A DNA stretch of 64,000 nt from Exiguobacterium oxidotolerans JCM 12280 (GCF_000702625.1 NZ_JNIS01000001.1:1839001-1903000); one strand, 5' to 3'. Shown: positions 8,103 to 17,371, counted from the stretch's first letter. Numbers and translations: made by a program. The notes: a model not told the origin generated them from the letters alone.

Positions 8103-9728
8103 TCATCCTCCATACGTCCGTAGACGGTCGCTTAACTTTAGATTTTCCCTGTAATCGACTGGACAGTCAATCAAAACAGGTCCGTCGCTATGATTTGCCT
8201 GTTCGAGACAGCTCGAGAGACTGCCGTGTTCACCGACACGAAGTCCGAGTGCTCCGAACGCTTTCGCCAGTTCGACGAGGTCCGGATTGTCGAATTCAAT
8301 GTAGGGAGCACGCCCGTAAGCCTGTTGCTGCTTCCATTCAATTAAGCCGTACGTTCCGTCGCGCCAGATGATGACGACGATCGGAAGTTTTAACCGGACG
8401 GCAGTCTCAAGATCTTGCCCGTTCATTAGAAAGGCCCCGTCACCGGAAGCGCAAAAGATACGCCGGTCCGGGTATAACAGTTGCGCGGCAATCGCGCTCG
8501 ATAATCCGTATCCCATCGAAGAAAAGCCGTTGGAAATGAATAATTGGTTCGGACGCGTTGTTTGAAAATGGCGGCCGAGCCATACTTTATGCGCACCGAC
8601 GTCTGAAAACACCATGCCGTCTTCACCGATGGCCGCCTCGAGTTCACGGACGATGCTTTGGGGGTGAAGCGGTAGGGCCATCGAATACGTCGCTTGAATT
8701 TCTTTGCGGAGTTTATCGCGGTCTCCTTGCCAGCCGTCCCAGGCCCGTGTCGGAATCTCTTCTGCTAACAAACGTAACGTATCGGACAAGGGACCGACTA
8801 GATTCGCGACGACCGGATAGTACTGATCGATTTCATGGCGATTCGTATCGATATGAATGACAGCAGTCCGGTTCGGATTCCATTTCGAAGGCGGCAACTC
8901 CGTGATGTCGTAACCGATCGCGATGATTAAGTCACTCCGGTCAAGAATCCGTTGGTTATAATCCGTATTCGGCAAACCAATCGTGTGTGCAGCAAGCGCG
9001 TGTTGTGAAGAAATCGCACCTTTGCCCATCATCGTCTCGACGACAGGTGCGCCAAGACGCTCCACGAACTGACGGAACACGTCCGTCGCTTGTCCGCGAT
9101 TGATTCCAAAACCGGCAATCACGACGGGACGTTCTGCCTGCTCGATTTGTTTTAAGACGGCGCTGTCTTTGACGGATGTCGGATGAAGCGTATCCGGTTC
9201 GCTGTCCCGTAAAAGGGGTGTCTTAACATCGACATCAGTTTTTGCGATATCTTCCGGGAAAGAAATGTGCGTCGCACCCGGTTTTTCACAGCATGCCTCG
9301 GCGAACGCTTGACGGACGATTTCCGGGATGACTTCTCCTGATACGACCGATGTACTTGACTTCGTGATCGGTCGGTACATCTCGACTAAATCGAACATTT
9401 GATGGGATGCCTTATGCTGGCGCCATGTCGCTCCTTGTCCCGTAATCGCGACGACGGGCGAGTGGTCCATCGTTGCACTTGCGATGCCCGTCATCATGTT
9501 TGTCGCACCTGGTCCGAGCGTCGATAAGCAAACACCGGCACGACCGCTTAAGCGACCGAACATCGCTGCCATGAAAGCAGCATTTGTTTCATGGCGTGTC
9601 GTGACGAACGTAATATCCGATTCACTGATGGCGTCGAGCAACGTAATGTTTTCTTCTCCCGGGACACCAAAGATGTGCGTGACCCCTTCTGCTTCGAGGC
9701 AGGCGACGAACCGTTCTGCCGCATTCAT
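8103..9728 (-). CDS. ThDP-dependent enzyme annotated as acetolactate synthase; possibly 2-oxoglutarate decarboxylase
   Basis: Thiamine-diphosphate enzyme of the acetolactate synthase family, 541 aa. ThDP-activating Glu47 lies in TTRHETNAAF; the Mg/ThDP site is SGDGAFLMN...N (residue ~427 on). It lacks a regulatory small subunit gene and is not in an ilv cluster. Instead its start overlaps the stop of a succinate-semialdehyde dehydrogenase gene by four bases. The same overlapping arrangement in Synechococcus PCC 7002 encodes a 2-oxoglutarate decarboxylase, long labelled acetolactate synthase, with SSADH. The N-terminal text GVPGEEN and CLSTLGPGATN is very like that subgroup as I recall it. Acetolactate formation from pyruvate remains the alternative. 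Confidence 0.82.
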   Translation of the reverse strand: MNAAERFVACLEAEGVTHIFGVPGEENITLLDAISESDITFVTTRHETNAAFMAAMFGRLSGRAGVCLSTLGPGATNMMTGIASATMDHSPVVAITGQGATWRQHKASHQMFDLVEMYRPITKSSTSVVSGEVIPEIVRQAFAEACCEKPGATHISFPEDIAKTDVDVKTPLLRDSEPDTLHPTSVKDSAVLKQIEQAERPVVIAGFGINRGQATDVFRQFVERLGAPVVETMMGKGAISSQHALAAHTIGLPNTDYNQRILDRSDLIIAIGYDITELPPSKWNPNRTAVIHIDTNRHEIDQYYPVVANLVGPLSDTLRLLAEEIPTRAWDGWQGDRDKLRKEIQATYSMALPLHPQSIVRELEAAIGEDGMVFSDVGAHKVWLGRHFQTTRPNQLFISNGFSSMGYGLSSAIAAQLLYPDRRIFCASGDGAFLMNGQDLETAVRLKLPIVVIIWRDGTYGLIEWKQQQAYGRAPYIEFDNPDLVELAKAFGALGLRVGEHGSLSSCLEQANHSDGPVLIDCPVDYRENLKLSDRLRTYGG

Positions 9729-11164
9729 GCGTCCATTCCTCCAATTGAAACATATTTTGTTTCAAGGTACGCTTCGAGACCTTCTGATCCACCTTCGCGT
9801 CCGATTCCTGATTGCTTCATGCCACCGAATGGTGCTTGGGCAGCAGATGGAACACCATCATTCCAGCCGACGATGCCGTAATCGAGTTGCTCAATCGTCC
9901 GCATCGCCCGTGCGTAGTTGTTCGTAAAGACATAAGACGCGAGGCCGAACGGTGTTTGATTGGCATAGTGAATGGCTTCTTCGTCAGAGCTGACACGTTG
10001 AACGGGAGCGACAGGACCGAATGTCTCTTCGTTCATGATCAGCATTTGTGGTGTGACATCAGCGATGACCGTTGCTTCATAATAGTAGACATCTTTCTCT
10101 TCATCCGTCGTTCCAGTCCCACCTGTGACGACACGGGCACCAGCTGACGTCGCATTGTCGACGTGTTTTTTGACTTTGTCATAACCGGCTTGATTGATCA
10201 TCGGACCGATTTTTGTTTCTTCATCAAGTCCGTTCCCGGTTTTAAGCTTCGCTGTCGCTTCGCCTAGCTTTTCGACGAACGTATCGTAGATCGAATCAGA
10301 AACGTAGATCCGGTTCCCGCAGACGCACGTTTGTCCACCATTACGGAATTTCGATTTAATCGTTTCCGCGACGGCGAGATCAAGGTCACAGTCGTCAAAC
10401 ACAAGAATCGGAGCGTGTCCGCCGAGTTCGAGTGACATCGCTTTAATCGTCTCGGCACCTTGCGCCATCAATGTCCGGCCGACTTCTGTTGAGCCGGTAA
10501 ATGTGATTTTGTCGATGTGCGGATGCGTTGCGAGCGATTCTCCGAGCTCTTTTCCGCTTCCCGTCACGGCGTTGACGACACCGTTTGGAATGCCGACTTC
10601 CTGGCAAAGTTCAAGCAGGCGCAGAGCAGTCAGTGGTGTTGCGGTAGGTGGCTTCAGGATAAACGTACAGCCTGCAACGAGTGCCGGTGCCATTTTTCGT
10701 GTAATCATCGCAGCCGGGAAGTTCCAGGGTGTGATGGCGGCGACGACACCGACCGGTTGTTTCATGACATGAAGTCGTTTGTTCGTATCGTGCGAGGGAA
10801 TGATGCGTCCGTACGCACGTTTTCCTTCTTCCGCGAACCACTTGACAAAGTTTGCCGCGTACTGAACTTCCCCTTCCGATTCTGCGAGTGGTTTCCCCAT
10901 TTCAAGCGTCATCAAGCGCGCGAGTTCGTCCTTTTTCTCAATCATCTTCGCATACAGTTTCTCGAGAAGTTCAGCGCGTTCATAGACACTTCGTTTCGAC
11001 CAGGCCGGAAACGCTTGGCGAGCCGCTTCAACGGCATCGTTGACATCCGATTTCGTTCCGTTCGGGACACTCCCGACGATTTCCCCGGTTGCGGGATTTT
11101 TGACGTCCGTCCGTTCACGGTCATGATCAAGCCACTTTCCATCAATCAAAAATTGTCCGTCCAT
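9725..11164 (-). CDS. gabD: NAD(P)-dependent succinate-semialdehyde dehydrogenase
   Basis: Aldehyde dehydrogenase superfamily, 479 aa, a full-length member. The general base is in SLELGGHAP and the catalytic Cys in GGQTCVCGNRIYV, the signature of GabD-type SSADH rather than betaine or retinal dehydrogenases. NAD-binding segments ITPWNFPAAM and FTGSTEVG are present. It oxidises succinic semialdehyde to succinate in the cytosol. It is the first gene of the operon gabD - ThDP enzyme - ytxJ. No GABA transaminase gene is adjacent, so the source of semialdehyde may be the ThDP enzyme rather than GABA. A purine-rich AGGGGGA site precedes the ATG. Confidence 0.92.
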   Translation of the reverse strand: MDGQFLIDGKWLDHDRERTDVKNPATGEIVGSVPNGTKSDVNDAVEAARQAFPAWSKRSVYERAELLEKLYAKMIEKKDELARLMTLEMGKPLAESEGEVQYAANFVKWFAEEGKRAYGRIIPSHDTNKRLHVMKQPVGVVAAITPWNFPAAMITRKMAPALVAGCTFILKPPTATPLTALRLLELCQEVGIPNGVVNAVTGSGKELGESLATHPHIDKITFTGSTEVGRTLMAQGAETIKAMSLELGGHAPILVFDDCDLDLAVAETIKSKFRNGGQTCVCGNRIYVSDSIYDTFVEKLGEATAKLKTGNGLDEETKIGPMINQAGYDKVKKHVDNATSAGARVVTGGTGTTDEEKDVYYYEATVIADVTPQMLIMNEETFGPVAPVQRVSSDEEAIHYANQTPFGLASYVFTNNYARAMRTIEQLDYGIVGWNDGVPSAAQAPFGGMKQSGIGREGGSEGLEAYLETKYVSIGGMDA

Positions 11165-11525
11165 CTTACAAAATCCCCCTTTTTTATTTGCATTGTAAAG
11201 AATATACCCGAACGAGCAAAAAAAGATTCATCTTTCGACAGAACTTCATGCAAAAGGCTAGAAATCGACCGATAAAGAGTGTAGGATAATTCAGTAACTG
11301 TAATGTATCCATGACTGAAATATTGTTAACAAACGTCATCACTTTGAAGTGCCGGAAACAGACCGGGAACGTTGACATTGCATGTGTATTTGATAAGATG
11401 AAGGTAGAGTATTTGCGCAATCGATTGCGCTAAAAGAAATGAATCGATCACCCTTATAACAAATGAGCAATTATGATGAAAAAAATCAATGAACTAAGAC
11501 TGACACACGAGAGGATTTATACACG
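11165..11525. promoter_or_regulatory. divergent promoter region (gabD / alpha-glucosidase)
   Basis: 361 bp between divergent genes with no coding sequence. Its only clear content is the promoter of the plus-strand alpha-glucosidase gene: TTGACA at 11372-11377, a 16-bp spacer, TAAGAT at 11394-11399 and an operator palindrome just after it. The gabD side is A/T-rich. Confidence 0.6.
11415..11430 (+). promoter_or_regulatory. 16-bp LacI-family operator palindrome
   Basis: GCGCAATCGATTGCGC is a perfect dyad located about 15 bp downstream of the -10 box of the alpha-glucosidase promoter, where a bound repressor would block initiation. The CG-centred form is typical of LacI/GalR regulators, including MalR-type maltose regulators. 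No regulator gene is adjacent. Confidence 0.75.
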
Positions 11526-13226
11526 ATGACACAAATGATACCGCGCCCAGAAACGGCCCAAAAAACTCTAACACGCGCTTGGTGGAAAGAAGCTGTCGCT
11601 TATCAAATCTACCCACGAAGCTTCTACGACGCAAACAACGATGGAATCGGCGATATTCCGGGTATCATCGCAAAACTCGATTATTTGAAAGATTTAGGTG
11701 TCGACGTTCTTTGGATCTGTCCGATGTTTAAATCACCGAATGATGATAATGGATATGACATCAGCGACTATGAAGATATCATGGATGAATTCGGGACGAT
11801 GGCAGACTTCAACCTCTTAATGGAAGAAGCGCACAAACGCGATATTAAAGTATTGCTTGATTTGGTCGTCAACCATACATCGGACGAACACCCGTGGTTC
11901 CTCGAATCGCGTTCTTCAAAAGACAATGAAAAACGCGACTGGTACATTTGGAAAGATGCCGTCAATGGTGGGGAACCGAACAACTGGGAAAGCATCTTTG
12001 GTGGATCCGCATGGGAATATGACGAAAAGACAGAACAATACTTTCTACATGTCTTCTCACGCCGCCAACCAGATTTGAACTGGCAAAACAAAGACATGCG
12101 TCAAGCGGTCTACACGATGATTAATTGGTGGCTCGATAAAGGAATCGACGGGTTCCGAATCGATGCCATCAGCCACATCAATAAAGACCAATCATTTGCC
12201 GATTTACCAAACCCACTCGGCATGCCACACGTGCCATCGTTTGAGATGCACATGAATGTTGAGGGGATCCATGAGTACTTGGAAGAACTTAAGGATGAAA
12301 CGTTTTCGAAGTACGACATCATGACAGTCGGTGAAGCGAATGGTGTTACACCGGAAGAAGCAGATCTTTGGGTCGGCGAAGAGAACGGAAAAATGAACAT
12401 GGTCTTCCAGTTCGAGCATATGGATTTATGGCGGTCAGATGCTGAAAAAGGTGTCGACGTCGTCAAACTGAAACAAGTTTTGACGAAGTGGCAAAAAGGG
12501 CTTGAAGAAACAGGCTGGAATGCACTTTACCTTGAAAACCACGATAAGGTCCGGTCCGTCTCACTTTGGGGAGATGAAGAGCAGTACTGGAAACAAAGTG
12601 CGAAGTCGCTCGCGATGATGTACTTCTTTATGCAGGGGACGCCATTCATCTACCAAGGGCAGGAAATCGGGATGACGAACGTTCAATTCCCGGACATCGC
12701 GGATTATGATGATGTCGCGACGAAAAACATGTACAACATGCAACTGGCATCCGGTAAAACACATGAAGAAATCATGGAAGTCATCTGGAACTCGTCGCGT
12801 GACAATTCCCGGACACCAATGCAGTGGACGAACGAACAAAATGGCGGATTCTCTTCACAGTCGCCGTGGTTCGGTGTCAATCCGAACTTTGCGGACATCA
12901 ATGTCGCGTCACAGCAAGCAGACGAAGATTCGATTCTTAACTTCTACAAACGGATGATTCAAATCCGGAAAGCAGAAGAAACGTTGATTTACGGAGAATA
13001 CGATTTGATTTTACCGGAAGATGAAAAAGTCTATGCCTACACGCGGACACTGGGTGACGAACAATTCTTGATCGTCACGAACTTAAAAGGTGAAGCAGCA
13101 GACATCGATACGGACATCATCCTCCATTCGGATAATCTGGTGCTCGGTAACTACGAGACAGCCTATCATGAAGGAACGGAACTGGCGCTGCGTCCATTCG
13201 AAGCACGTCTGTACCGAGTACGATAA
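11526..13226 (+). CDS. malL: alpha-glucosidase / oligo-1,6-glucosidase (GH13)
   Basis: Cytosolic retaining glucosidase of GH13 subfamily 31 type, 566 aa. Catalytic nucleophile Asp in GFRIDAIS, acid/base Glu in TVGEANG and third carboxylate in ENHDKVR are all present, after the region I motif DLVVNHTSDEHPWF. It would hydrolyse isomaltose, maltose or sucrose-like oligosaccharides; trehalose-6-phosphate hydrolase is the main alternative, but no tre genes are nearby. The start is the first ATG, with GAGAGG upstream. It is a single gene under a LacI-type operator and ends at a terminator. The exact substrate is not readable from sequence. Confidence 0.88.
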   Translation: MTQMIPRPETAQKTLTRAWWKEAVAYQIYPRSFYDANNDGIGDIPGIIAKLDYLKDLGVDVLWICPMFKSPNDDNGYDISDYEDIMDEFGTMADFNLLMEEAHKRDIKVLLDLVVNHTSDEHPWFLESRSSKDNEKRDWYIWKDAVNGGEPNNWESIFGGSAWEYDEKTEQYFLHVFSRRQPDLNWQNKDMRQAVYTMINWWLDKGIDGFRIDAISHINKDQSFADLPNPLGMPHVPSFEMHMNVEGIHEYLEELKDETFSKYDIMTVGEANGVTPEEADLWVGEENGKMNMVFQFEHMDLWRSDAEKGVDVVKLKQVLTKWQKGLEETGWNALYLENHDKVRSVSLWGDEEQYWKQSAKSLAMMYFFMQGTPFIYQGQEIGMTNVQFPDIADYDDVATKNMYNMQLASGKTHEEIMEVIWNSSRDNSRTPMQWTNEQNGGFSSQSPWFGVNPNFADINVASQQADEDSILNFYKRMIQIRKAEETLIYGEYDLILPEDEKVYAYTRTLGDEQFLIVTNLKGEAADIDTDIILHSDNLVLGNYETAYHEGTELALRPFEARLYRVR

Positions 13227-13231
13227 ACAAT

Positions 13232-13266
13232 GACTGGATTCGGCACGTGCTGAATCCAGTCTTTTT
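13232..13266 (+). terminator. terminator after alpha-glucosidase
   Basis: Ten-base stem GACTGGATTC / GAATCCAGTC followed by TTTTT. Confidence 0.88.
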
Positions 13267-13338
13267 GTGTATCTTGTCAGTTTGCGACCGTGCGTAAGAT
13301 GAAAAAATCGTGTACGCTAGACGATGAGGTGATAAAAA

Positions 13339-13761
13339 GTGAAACCAAAACGTTATCCCGTCCTGCTGCGGCAAGTGACGACGATTCAAGATGACGCGAT
13401 GCGTGAATCCGTCGATCTCGAAGCAGAAGGTATGCTGTTCGAGACGAAGGACGGTTTTGCGGTGAAATTCGTACAAGAAGACGAGCAACCGATTGATACG
13501 ACGATCAAATGGTCGCATGATCAAGTTGCGTTGAACCGTAAAGGACCTGTTTCAATGCACCACGTGTTCATTTTAGGACAACAAACGAAGAGTGGGTATG
13601 AAAGTCAATTTGGTCAGATGTTGATGCAGACGGAAACCCATACGATTGAAATGCTCGACCAAGAGATGCGCTTCACCTACGATTTGATGATGAATCATCA
13701 GGCGGTCGGAACGTATACGATTGAATTAACATGGAAACGGAGTGAGACAGATGGCGTTTGA
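13339..13761 (+). CDS. DUF1934 beta-barrel protein (YwiB-like)
   Basis: Small cytosolic protein of 140 aa resembling the YwiB/DUF1934 family, a calycin-like beta barrel of unknown function. Features seen are alternating strand patterns, the segment FAVKFVQEDEQPIDTTIKW and a C-terminal strand pair (QAVGTYTIELTWKR). Start is GTG with GAGGTG seven bases upstream. It overlaps the next gene by 11 bp, so the two are coupled. In Bacillus, ywiB lies beside argS; that linkage is absent here. Confidence 0.72.
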   Translation: MKPKRYPVLLRQVTTIQDDAMRESVDLEAEGMLFETKDGFAVKFVQEDEQPIDTTIKWSHDQVALNRKGPVSMHHVFILGQQTKSGYESQFGQMLMQTETHTIEMLDQEMRFTYDLMMNHQAVGTYTIELTWKRSETDGV

Positions 13762-14170
13762 ACAAACGGTAAAAGAGATGGAACAGATGCTCGACGAGGA
13801 ATGGTTCGAGTGGTTAGAAAATGATGAGGATAAATACAATGCATGGCGCGATCAGCTCGAGACACTCTCAGAACAAGTCATGACGGAGTACAACCCGAAA
13901 GTTGAGACGGATGCAATCGATTCATTGTTGTTAATCAATGAAGAATTGCCAGTCTTATACGGGGAAGATACAGTCATGTTGTATACGGCGTTACTTCACG
14001 CCCGAAAAGAGGACGAAACCGTCTACGAGCGCTACCTCGCAATTCTCGGTGCATTCGCGGAAGAAAATCACCCGGCGCTCCGTCAGGTCGAACAGGCTGT
14101 CGCAAAAAAAGATTATCAGACGGCGTATACAAAAGCAGTCAAGTTGCCGCAAGCGTTAGGTCTCGAATAA
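13751..14170 (+). CDS. hypothetical helical protein, 139 aa
   Basis: Not recognised. An acidic, almost wholly helical cytosolic protein with many Trp and Glu in the first 45 residues (WFEWLENDEDKYNAW) and a repeat-like helical hairpin at the C-terminus. No membrane helix or metal motif. The start is the ATG with GGAG eight bases upstream, inside the end of the DUF1934 gene. Translational coupling suggests a shared role with that gene. Confidence 0.68.
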   Translation: MAFEQTVKEMEQMLDEEWFEWLENDEDKYNAWRDQLETLSEQVMTEYNPKVETDAIDSLLLINEELPVLYGEDTVMLYTALLHARKEDETVYERYLAILGAFAEENHPALRQVEQAVAKKDYQTAYTKAVKLPQALGLE

Positions 14171-14218
14171 CGGCGGGTTAGACAGAATTGCTTTTGACTA
14201 CGCTAAAGATGATGACGA

Positions 14219-14253
14219 AATAGAGAGGTGGGTTTTGATGCCCCCTCTCTATT
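14219..14253 (+). terminator. terminator after the DUF1934 operon
   Basis: Stem AATAGAGAGG / CCTCTCTATT with a 15-nt loop. Confidence 0.8.
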
Positions 14254-14352
14254 TGTGTTCAAAAAATTGTTTGCAGACACGCTATTTCTCGATCGCTGTT
14301 TAAACCTAAGAATTTTCAGGGTAATGACTGCAATAGAGAGGAGTGGAGCCAA

Positions 14353-15672
14353 ATGGCAGCATATAAAAAAGACAGTATTAAACTGACAGGAGCCATCGGT
14401 TTAGGGACAGGTGTCATGATCAGTGCCGGAATTTTTGCTTTACTTGGGCAGGTCGCAGAACTGTCCGGGACATGGTTTCCATTCATTTTCATTATCGGTG
14501 GGATCGTGACGGCGTTCAGTGCCTACTCTTATATCAAGCTGAGTAATGCCTTTCCGTCAGCAGGCGGAATCGGAATGTTTCTTGTCAAAGCGTACGGTAA
14601 AGGGACGATTACGGCAGGTGCTGCCTTACTGATGGCTTTATCGATGGTCATTAATCAAAGTTTAGTCGCCCGGACGTTCGGGACATACTTACTGCAATTA
14701 TTCCCGGGGGATCAAGCCGACTACCTCGTGCCGTTACTCGGTGTCGGATTATTGGTTTTCGCCTTTTTAGTCAATATCGCAGGAAATGCCTTCATCCAGT
14801 CTTTTTCACTCGTCGCTTCCATTTTGAAGATCGCGGCACTCGTTGTCTTTGCGATTATTGCGTTATCAATCGGTGGATTTTCATTCGTCCCGGAGACGAC
14901 GGGGAGTGCACCCGATGTCACAATCACCGGCTACATCGCGGCAGTTGCGTTAACCATCCTGTCGTTTAAAGGGTTTACGACGATTACGAACAGCGGGTCT
15001 GAAATCGTCAATCCGAAACGCAACGTCGGCATCGCAATCATCGTGTCGATTTTAATCAGCCTGGTCGTCTATCTCTTGCTTGCCTTCTCGGTCTCAAGCA
15101 GTCTGTCGCTTCAGGAAATCATCGATGCGAAGGACTATGTCCTGGCAGAAGCGGCACGTCCGGCACTCGGTGACGCCGGTGTCTGGTTCACGGTGTCAAT
15201 CGCACTCCTCGCGACGATTTCCGGAATCATTGCCAGTGTCTTCGCCGTTTCGCGGATGCTCGCGATGTTGACGGACATGACGTTGATTCCGCACCGACAC
15301 TTCGGGATGCCAGGGTCGGTGCAAAAGCACACGTTAGTCTATACGATTGTCGTTGCGATGGTCTTAACGGTGCTGTTCGACTTGACACGCATCGCCTCGA
15401 TGGGCGCGATTTTATATCTCGTCATGGACATCATCATTCATATCGGTGTGCTGAAACATCTTCGGAAAGAGTTGAGCGTTAATCCATTCATCGTCATCAG
15501 TGCAATCATCCTTGACGCGATTGTTCTTGGTGCCTTCGTCTACGTCAAAGCCTCAAGTGACTGGCTTGTCGTCGTCGTGTCACTGATTGTCATCGCCGTC
15601 GTCTTCTTCGGTGAGCGACTGTTCTTAAATCATGTTGACGAAAAAGATACATCAAACGATAAATCAGAGTAA
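14353..15672 (+). CDS. APC-superfamily amino acid permease
   Basis: Secondary transporter of 439 aa with about 12 predicted helices. The first helix has the APC signature GLGTGVMISAGIFALLG, whose unwound glycines bind substrate, and a second conserved patch is FKGFTTITNSGSEIVNPKRN. It belongs to the amino acid-polyamine-organocation group; substrate is not readable. Length and C-terminal charged tail are normal. The start ATG has GAGAGGAGTGG upstream. The MDR oxidoreductase gene follows after 21 bp and may be co-transcribed. Confidence 0.85.
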   Translation: MAAYKKDSIKLTGAIGLGTGVMISAGIFALLGQVAELSGTWFPFIFIIGGIVTAFSAYSYIKLSNAFPSAGGIGMFLVKAYGKGTITAGAALLMALSMVINQSLVARTFGTYLLQLFPGDQADYLVPLLGVGLLVFAFLVNIAGNAFIQSFSLVASILKIAALVVFAIIALSIGGFSFVPETTGSAPDVTITGYIAAVALTILSFKGFTTITNSGSEIVNPKRNVGIAIIVSILISLVVYLLLAFSVSSSLSLQEIIDAKDYVLAEAARPALGDAGVWFTVSIALLATISGIIASVFAVSRMLAMLTDMTLIPHRHFGMPGSVQKHTLVYTIVVAMVLTVLFDLTRIASMGAILYLVMDIIIHIGVLKHLRKELSVNPFIVISAIILDAIVLGAFVYVKASSDWLVVVVSLIVIAVVFFGERLFLNHVDEKDTSNDKSE

Positions 15673-15693
15673 GTTAGAAAGGGAGCGATACGT

Positions 15694-16737
15694 ATGAAAG
15701 CAGTCGAAGTCAGGGGATACGGGGACGTCGACCAGCTCGCCGTCGTCGAGCGTCCGATTCCGGAAGCAGGTCCAGGAGAAGTACTCGTACAAGTCAAAGC
15801 GTGTGCGATCAACAATACAGAAATTTGGATGCGGGAAGGGGCCTACGGGACGGACGCAAAATCGGGTTGGAAACCGGAAGGCGTTCAGTTTCCACGCGTC
15901 CCGGGTTCTGATATTAGCGGACGGATCGTGAAAGTCGGGACGGGAGTAGAAGAAACACACATCGGGCGGGACGTCGTCCTGTTTCCCTTTACCTCAAGCG
16001 GACCGGACGGAACGGAGCACATCGCGCAAGATATGTCGTTCATCGGGTCGGAATACGATGGGGGTTACGCGGATTACGTCGTCTGGCCGGCCGAACTGTG
16101 TTACGAGATGCCACTTGACGACTACACGAAAAGTGCCGTCTTCTCCGTCAGTGGTTTGACGGCGTGGCACATGGTCGAGCAGCTTCAACTGGAACCGGGA
16201 CAAACGGTACTCGTGACCGGGGCGAATGGTGGTGTCGGTTCACTGAACATCCAAATTGCCGCACGTGTCTTTCAGGCAAACGTCATCGCCCTCGTCGGAG
16301 ATCTTGCACTAAGCGACCAATTAAAGCAACTTGGTGCGACACACGTTCTCTCGTACAAGTCACCGCAACTGGCAGATGACATTTTAGCGGCGAACGGTGG
16401 ACCCATCGATGCCGTCCTCGATGTTGTCGGCGATGCGTTATTCGCGACATCACTCGCTGTCTTAAAAAATGGTGGCAAGTTCTGTATCTCCGGTTCTGCG
16501 GGGGGCCAGCAGACACAGCTTGATTTCCGGACGGTCTACTTGAAGCACTTGACGCTGTATGGTTCAGTTCTCGGAACGCGCGCAGAATACGGACGGATGC
16601 TTGAAGCGATTGCCGCCGGTAAACTCGAACCCGTCATCGACCGGACGTTTCCACTAGAAGAAGCGGGGGCAGCCCAGACGTATTTCAAGGAAGCGGGGAA
16701 GCTTGGCAAAATCGTTTTGTTGCCAACGGGTGAATAA
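15694..16737 (+). CDS. MDR-family alcohol dehydrogenase / quinone oxidoreductase
   Basis: Medium-chain dehydrogenase/reductase, 347 aa. N-terminal GroES-like barrel, then a Rossmann domain with the nucleotide-binding motif VTGANGGVGSLNIQ. The catalytic and structural zinc cysteine clusters of true alcohol dehydrogenases are absent, so it is more like the zinc-free NADPH:quinone or enone reductases. Start ATG has AAAGGGAGCG upstream. It lies 21 bp after the permease and ends at a long terminator shared with the convergent gene. Substrate unknown. Confidence 0.82.
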   Translation: MKAVEVRGYGDVDQLAVVERPIPEAGPGEVLVQVKACAINNTEIWMREGAYGTDAKSGWKPEGVQFPRVPGSDISGRIVKVGTGVEETHIGRDVVLFPFTSSGPDGTEHIAQDMSFIGSEYDGGYADYVVWPAELCYEMPLDDYTKSAVFSVSGLTAWHMVEQLQLEPGQTVLVTGANGGVGSLNIQIAARVFQANVIALVGDLALSDQLKQLGATHVLSYKSPQLADDILAANGGPIDAVLDVVGDALFATSLAVLKNGGKFCISGSAGGQQTQLDFRTVYLKHLTLYGSVLGTRAEYGRMLEAIAAGKLEPVIDRTFPLEEAGAAQTYFKEAGKLGKIVLLPTGE

Positions 16738-16749
16738 GTAATTTCGTGC

Positions 16750-16806
16750 AAAAAAACCGACGGATTCTGACCTTCCTTGGAAAGTCAGAATCCGTCGGTT
16801 TTTTGT
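16750..16806. terminator. bidirectional terminator
   Basis: Sixteen-base perfect stem ACCGACGGATTCTGAC / GTCAGAATCCGTCGGT with A/T runs on both sides, between convergent genes. Confidence 0.93.
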
Positions 16807-16824
16807 ATGTGTTAAAAAGAAAAA

Positions 16825-17169
16825 TCAAAACGCCGCTTCTGTCCGTTCTGTTTCGGATAACAGTTTAGCGTGGATGCCGCGTTGGCGTAAAGACTGTTGG
16901 AATGACTGATCAATCGGGCGATAGCCTTTTTCGATTAAACCATTGATGTAAATCTTATTGTATAAAAAAGCAAACGCGATATTGATAACGATACCGAGGA
17001 TTCCGGCTGTCGCAAATGCTGCGACGAAACCGACGACCAATTGAATCAATCCCCATTTTACATCACCGCGGAAAAACGCTGGGAAAAATCCAAAAAAGAA
17101 CGTCGTCCATGAGAAACCGGCTTTTACTTCTTTTACTAAACCACTCGGATGTTGCAAAATCCCTTTCAT
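16825..17169 (-). CDS. small membrane protein (DUF2628-like)
   Basis: 114 aa. The middle carries two to three hydrophobic segments (WTTFFFGFFPAFFRGDVKWG, then LIQLVVGFVAAFATAGILGIVINIAFAF), followed by YNKIYINGLIEKGYRP, a combination typical of DUF2628/HrgC-like proteins. The C-terminal 30 residues are soluble and basic. Function unknown. I start it at the ATG nine bases after GGAGG; the TTG two codons upstream is too close to the ribosome site. Monocistronic. Confidence 0.72.
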   Translation of the reverse strand: MKGILQHPSGLVKEVKAGFSWTTFFFGFFPAFFRGDVKWGLIQLVVGFVAAFATAGILGIVINIAFAFLYNKIYINGLIEKGYRPIDQSFQQSLRQRGIHAKLLSETERTEAAF

Positions 17170-17294
17170 AACCAAAAACCTCCTACTAAATATGTAAATA
17201 AATCAGCTTTTTTAGTTTACCTGACTTATATTTCAAAATGAACTAAGATTTTAATAGGAAAAGTCAATGTTTAACCGTAACCAAAAATATCAAA

Positions 17295-17320
17295 ATAATG
17301 AATGAATAGTCATTCATTAT
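17295..17320 (+). promoter_or_regulatory. FadR-type operator
   Basis: TGAATGAATAGTCATTCA (17299-17316) fits the B. subtilis FadR consensus TGAATGAMTANTCATTCA at every position, and the dyad extends to 11 bases per arm. TATACT at 17325-17330 is a likely -10 box, so the operator covers the -35 region of the fadF promoter. In B. subtilis FadR represses beta-oxidation genes and long-chain acyl-CoA relieves it. Confidence 0.88.
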
Positions 17321-17371
17321 ATGCTATACTCATCTCAATACAATTGCTTTAGGGGGAAAGGGGCTTGTTTC

